Of a DNA stretch of 64,000 nucleotides, positions 62,146 to 64,000 are shown piece after piece. Source of the stretch: Symbiodinium natans (Eukaryota; Sar; Dinophyceae; Suessiales; Symbiodiniaceae). Position numbers and translations under genes: made by a program. The stretch is taken from contig CAJNDS010001813.1 in NCBI GenBank assembly GCA_905221605.1, positions 482,934 to 546,933 of the forward strand, in the 5' to 3' direction. Position 1 is the stretch's first letter; every line of letters begins with the position of its first letter. Under the pieces are notes generated by a model, which had not been told where the DNA came from, ran no database searches, and saw only the letters and a list, made by a program, of their open reading frames with translations.

Positions 62146-63077
62146 CTCCGAAGCTTGAGGGGCTAATGGAGAGACCTCCTTACAGGGTTGAGGGTTCAGG
62201 GTTTAGGGTTTGAGGTTTAGGGTTTCCTTTTTTCCCCAAATTAGAATAGAATCCCCTTAAAGGGAACCCCTAAAAAGGCTACCCCTGATTTCGGAAACCC
62301 TCCATATGGCCACAAAGAATCCCGGTAGTTTAGCGGTTAAGGGTTCTCAGACCTTTCGGGTATAGGGTTTGAGGGTTGAGGGTTTAGGGTTTAGGATTTG
62401 AGGGTTTAGGGCAGTTGAGGGCATTGGCGGAACAAATGTTCTAGACATCCTTACCCCAAAAGGGACAACCCAAATGAAGCGACGGTTGAAAGACAATTCA
62501 AGACGAGCTTCAATTTGGGTTTAGGCTTTAGGCTTTAAGAGAATATGGGCACTTTGACTTGGGATGTCCCCCAATTGTACTAATTGTTTTACGGGATGAT
62601 AATACCCCCCCCCCCCCCATTATAATCCCTATTGAGGACTGTGGGGAACATCCCAATCTGTGACTGTCATAGGGCTGCGATGGGGGTCCTGATTTTATGG
62701 GGACCCCAAGATCCGCGACCTGCACCGCCCGACCTGCAAAGATCCCAAAATCCGGAGGTGCGCCCTTCCCTTTTGTCCCAAAACCCTAAACCCTAAGCCC
62801 TAAACCTAAACCCTAAACCCTTAACCCTACACCCTAAACCAAAGGTTGAAAGTGCGGAAGGGAAACGTGGAATGCGAGATTCCAGGGAAGAAGGAGTCGA
62901 AAATTTGGGACCCCCTACAACAGAACCCCAAACGGTAACCCGTAACCCTAAACCCTAAACCCTAAACCCTAAACCCCAAACCCTAAACCCTAAACTAAAC
63001 CCTAAACCCCAGTCCCTGCGCGCGCCTTCAGAGCTGCCGTCTGGTCCAAGGGGGCCTCATCGAAGCCGAACTCGTTC
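62079..63077 (-). CDS. soluble inorganic pyrophosphatase (family I), two exons
   Basis: Hydrolyses pyrophosphate to phosphate, pulling biosynthetic reactions forward; eukaryotic cytosolic/organellar type. Exon 63026-63077 reads NEFGFDEAPLDQTAALK and exon 62079-62145 reads IISETHGYWKQL followed by R-E-S-N-S-G-E-L-W-V. Joined in phase they match the C-terminal region of the yeast-type enzyme (N-Q-F-A-F-x-G-E-A-x-x-x-x-x-A-L-x-I-I-x-E-T-H-x-x-W-K-x-L). Both donors are GC and both acceptors AG. The catalytic Asp-rich core should lie upstream, beyond the copia fragment at the window edge; the C-terminal extension was not found. The intron contains a family A MITE. Confidence 0.85.
62559..62656. 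mobile_element. family A MITE (intronic)
   Basis: TTGGGATGTCCCCCAATTGT to GTGGGGAACATCCCAA, with a C run in the middle. Confidence 0.8.
63026..63077 (-). CDS. pyrophosphatase exon: N-x-F-x-F segment
   Basis: 52 bp from GCGCCCAG to AAG|GCGCGC. Confidence 0.83.
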
Positions 63078-63117
63078 CTGGGCGCAGGGTTGTGGGTTCT
63101 GGGCCGAGTTTTCTTGA

Positions 63118-63240
63118 TAGGGTTTAGGGTTTAGGGTTTAGGGTTTGGGGTTTAGGGTTTAGGGGTTATAGGGTTTAGGGTTTAAGGTTTAGGGTTTAGG
63201 GTTTGGGGTTTGGGGTTTGGGGTTTGGGGTTTAGGGTTTG
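63118..63240. repeat. TTTAGGG/TTTGGGG array
   Basis: About 17 units ending in four TTTGGGG; about 40 bp from the pyrophosphatase exon's acceptor side. Confidence 0.95.
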
Positions 63241-63385
63241 GGGAATTAGGCCCTCAAACTACGGAGAACCAGTGAGTTTAGGGCTTGGAGCCTTCTCTAT
63301 GGGCATACATGCCGGGTCTGGGGCTCAGGGTGTGTTGTTAAGTACGAGTATCCCCAAAACACGCCGATCCATGTATAGAGCCCTA

Positions 63386-63504
63386 AACACTAAACCCTAA
63401 ACCCTAAACCCTAAACCCTAAACCCTGAACCCTAAACCCTAAACCCTAAACCCTAACCCCTAAACCCTGACCCTAAACCCTAAACTTACACCCTAAACCC
63501 TATG
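63386..63504. repeat. CCCTAAA array abutting the retroelement
   Basis: About 15 units with variants; stops where unique retroelement-side sequence begins (TATGAAAATCTC). Confidence 0.95.
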
Positions 63505-63738
63505 AAAATCTCTTTTCTACGCTCAACTGGGAATCTTGAGAGTTAGATGCATCGGCATATATACACTGTACACTATACAACTGCATGACCTAGATTAGGC
63601 GGTACAATTTTGCACCCCTTCTAGTGCGCAGAAATGCCTTCTAAGCACTATACTTTCTCTTCTGCTATGTGCGGAGTGAAACTTCTCTGGTATTGGGCTC
63701 ATTCTCACGCCTAGGTAGCGGAGTCTGGCCAGGGACCT
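63505..63738 (-). mobile_element. 3' non-coding part of the copia element, possible LTR start
   Basis: Unique, telomere-free sequence downstream of the pol stop codon. It should contain the polypurine tract and some or all of the 3' LTR, but with one copy in view I cannot place the LTR edges. Confidence 0.5.
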
Positions 63739-64000
63739 TTACAAGAGGAGTTCCTTGTGCCCGCGGCTCTTTTCAGAGCTCAGTTGAACACCGAGTGTCT
63801 TCAGATGCTTCCTCAGCGTTGGTCCTCCTACGCTCTTCGTGAGGATATCTGAACAGTTCTTCTCCCCAAGCACTTTATGGATCCTCAAGTGGTCTGCTGC
63901 CACGCGTTCTTGCAACCACAAGTACCTTGTTTGTACGTGGCGAGCTTTTCCCAGGCCTATCCGGCTCCCTTGGCCTTTGGCTGCGTTGGAGTCCGTCTCC
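63739..64000 (-). CDS. Ty1/copia-type pol, C-terminal RNase H end (partial)
   Basis: Open on minus from the window edge to TAA at 63741-63739. Contains DSNAAKGQGSRIGLGKARHV, then Q-T-R-Y-L-W-L-Q-E-R and GEKNCSDILTKSVGG. This is the copia signature D-N-x-x-A ... K-H-I-x-x-R-x-x-x-x-R-E ... A-D-x-L-T-K at the end of RNase H, with L in the D-I-L-T-K box intact. The reading frame is uninterrupted in the visible part, so the element may be young. It lies upstream of the visible pyrophosphatase exons on the same strand. Confidence 0.93.
   Translation of the reverse strand, partial: ETDSNAAKGQGSRIGLGKARHVQTRYLWLQERVAADHLRIHKVLGEKNCSDILTKSVGGPTLRKHLKTLGVQLSSEKSRGHKELLL

Noticed and set aside
1-64000. 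True chromosome end (telomere)
   Set aside because: Arrays are short, in both orientations, interspersed with genes and absent from the window ends, so they are interstitial.
1-64000. CRISPR array, tRNA, rRNA or dinoflagellate spliced-leader gene
   Set aside because: No regular repeat-spacer pattern, cloverleaf, rRNA core or T-T-T-T-G-G-C-T-C-A-A-G leader was found by reading both strands; a scan with dedicated tools could still find a diverged one.

Overview
This window looks like nuclear DNA of a dinoflagellate or a close alveolate relative. It has no bacterial-style gene layout: no operons, no Shine-Dalgarno starts and almost no open frame above 100 codons that is not repeat-derived. Nearly everything is saturated with the plant/alveolate-type telomeric heptamer TTTAGGG (or CCCTAAA), in both orientations, as pure arrays, as degenerate drifted text and as homogeneous variant arrays. 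Short unique GC-rich islands of about 30-120 bp sit between the arrays. Translating these islands by hand on both strands shows that many are exons of conserved eukaryotic genes. Where two or more could be joined, reading phase is preserved. All calls were made by eye, without alignments or databases.

Recognised loci, all on the minus strand, from right to left in transcription order: a Ty1/copia-type pol 3' end running off the window edge (63.74-64.0 kb); a soluble inorganic pyrophosphatase (two exons, 62.08-63.08 kb); a putative AP2-domain protein with a basic alanine-rich start (56.04-59.13 kb, tentative); the N-lobe of a second protein kinase (48.06-49.27 kb); a 2-oxoglutarate/Fe(II) oxygenase of prolyl-hydroxylase type (six exons, 44.97-47.30 kb); a Ser/Thr kinase with at least 16 exons (20.34-37.58 kb) carrying DFN in place of DFG; a possible divergent histone H3-like gene (15.90-18.29 kb, tentative); and a DnaJ/J-domain protein (four exons, 3.62-5.37 kb). 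One-strand organisation fits the unidirectional gene clusters known in dinoflagellates. By my hand count about two thirds of placed exon ends use GC rather than GT at the intron start, which also fits dinoflagellates.

The introns hold telomeric arrays, several families of short terminal-inverted-repeat elements (MITE-like; here called A to F), homopolymer C/G runs, AT and CT microsatellites and a GC-rich minisatellite. In at least five elements a telomeric array lies inside the element.

The most unusual aspect is the architecture: ordinary housekeeping genes chopped into tiny exons by introns made largely of telomeric repeat, with arrays ending only about 10-15 bp from splice sites, plus transposable elements that carry or were invaded by such arrays. 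No tRNA, rRNA, CRISPR or spliced-leader sequence was recognised.
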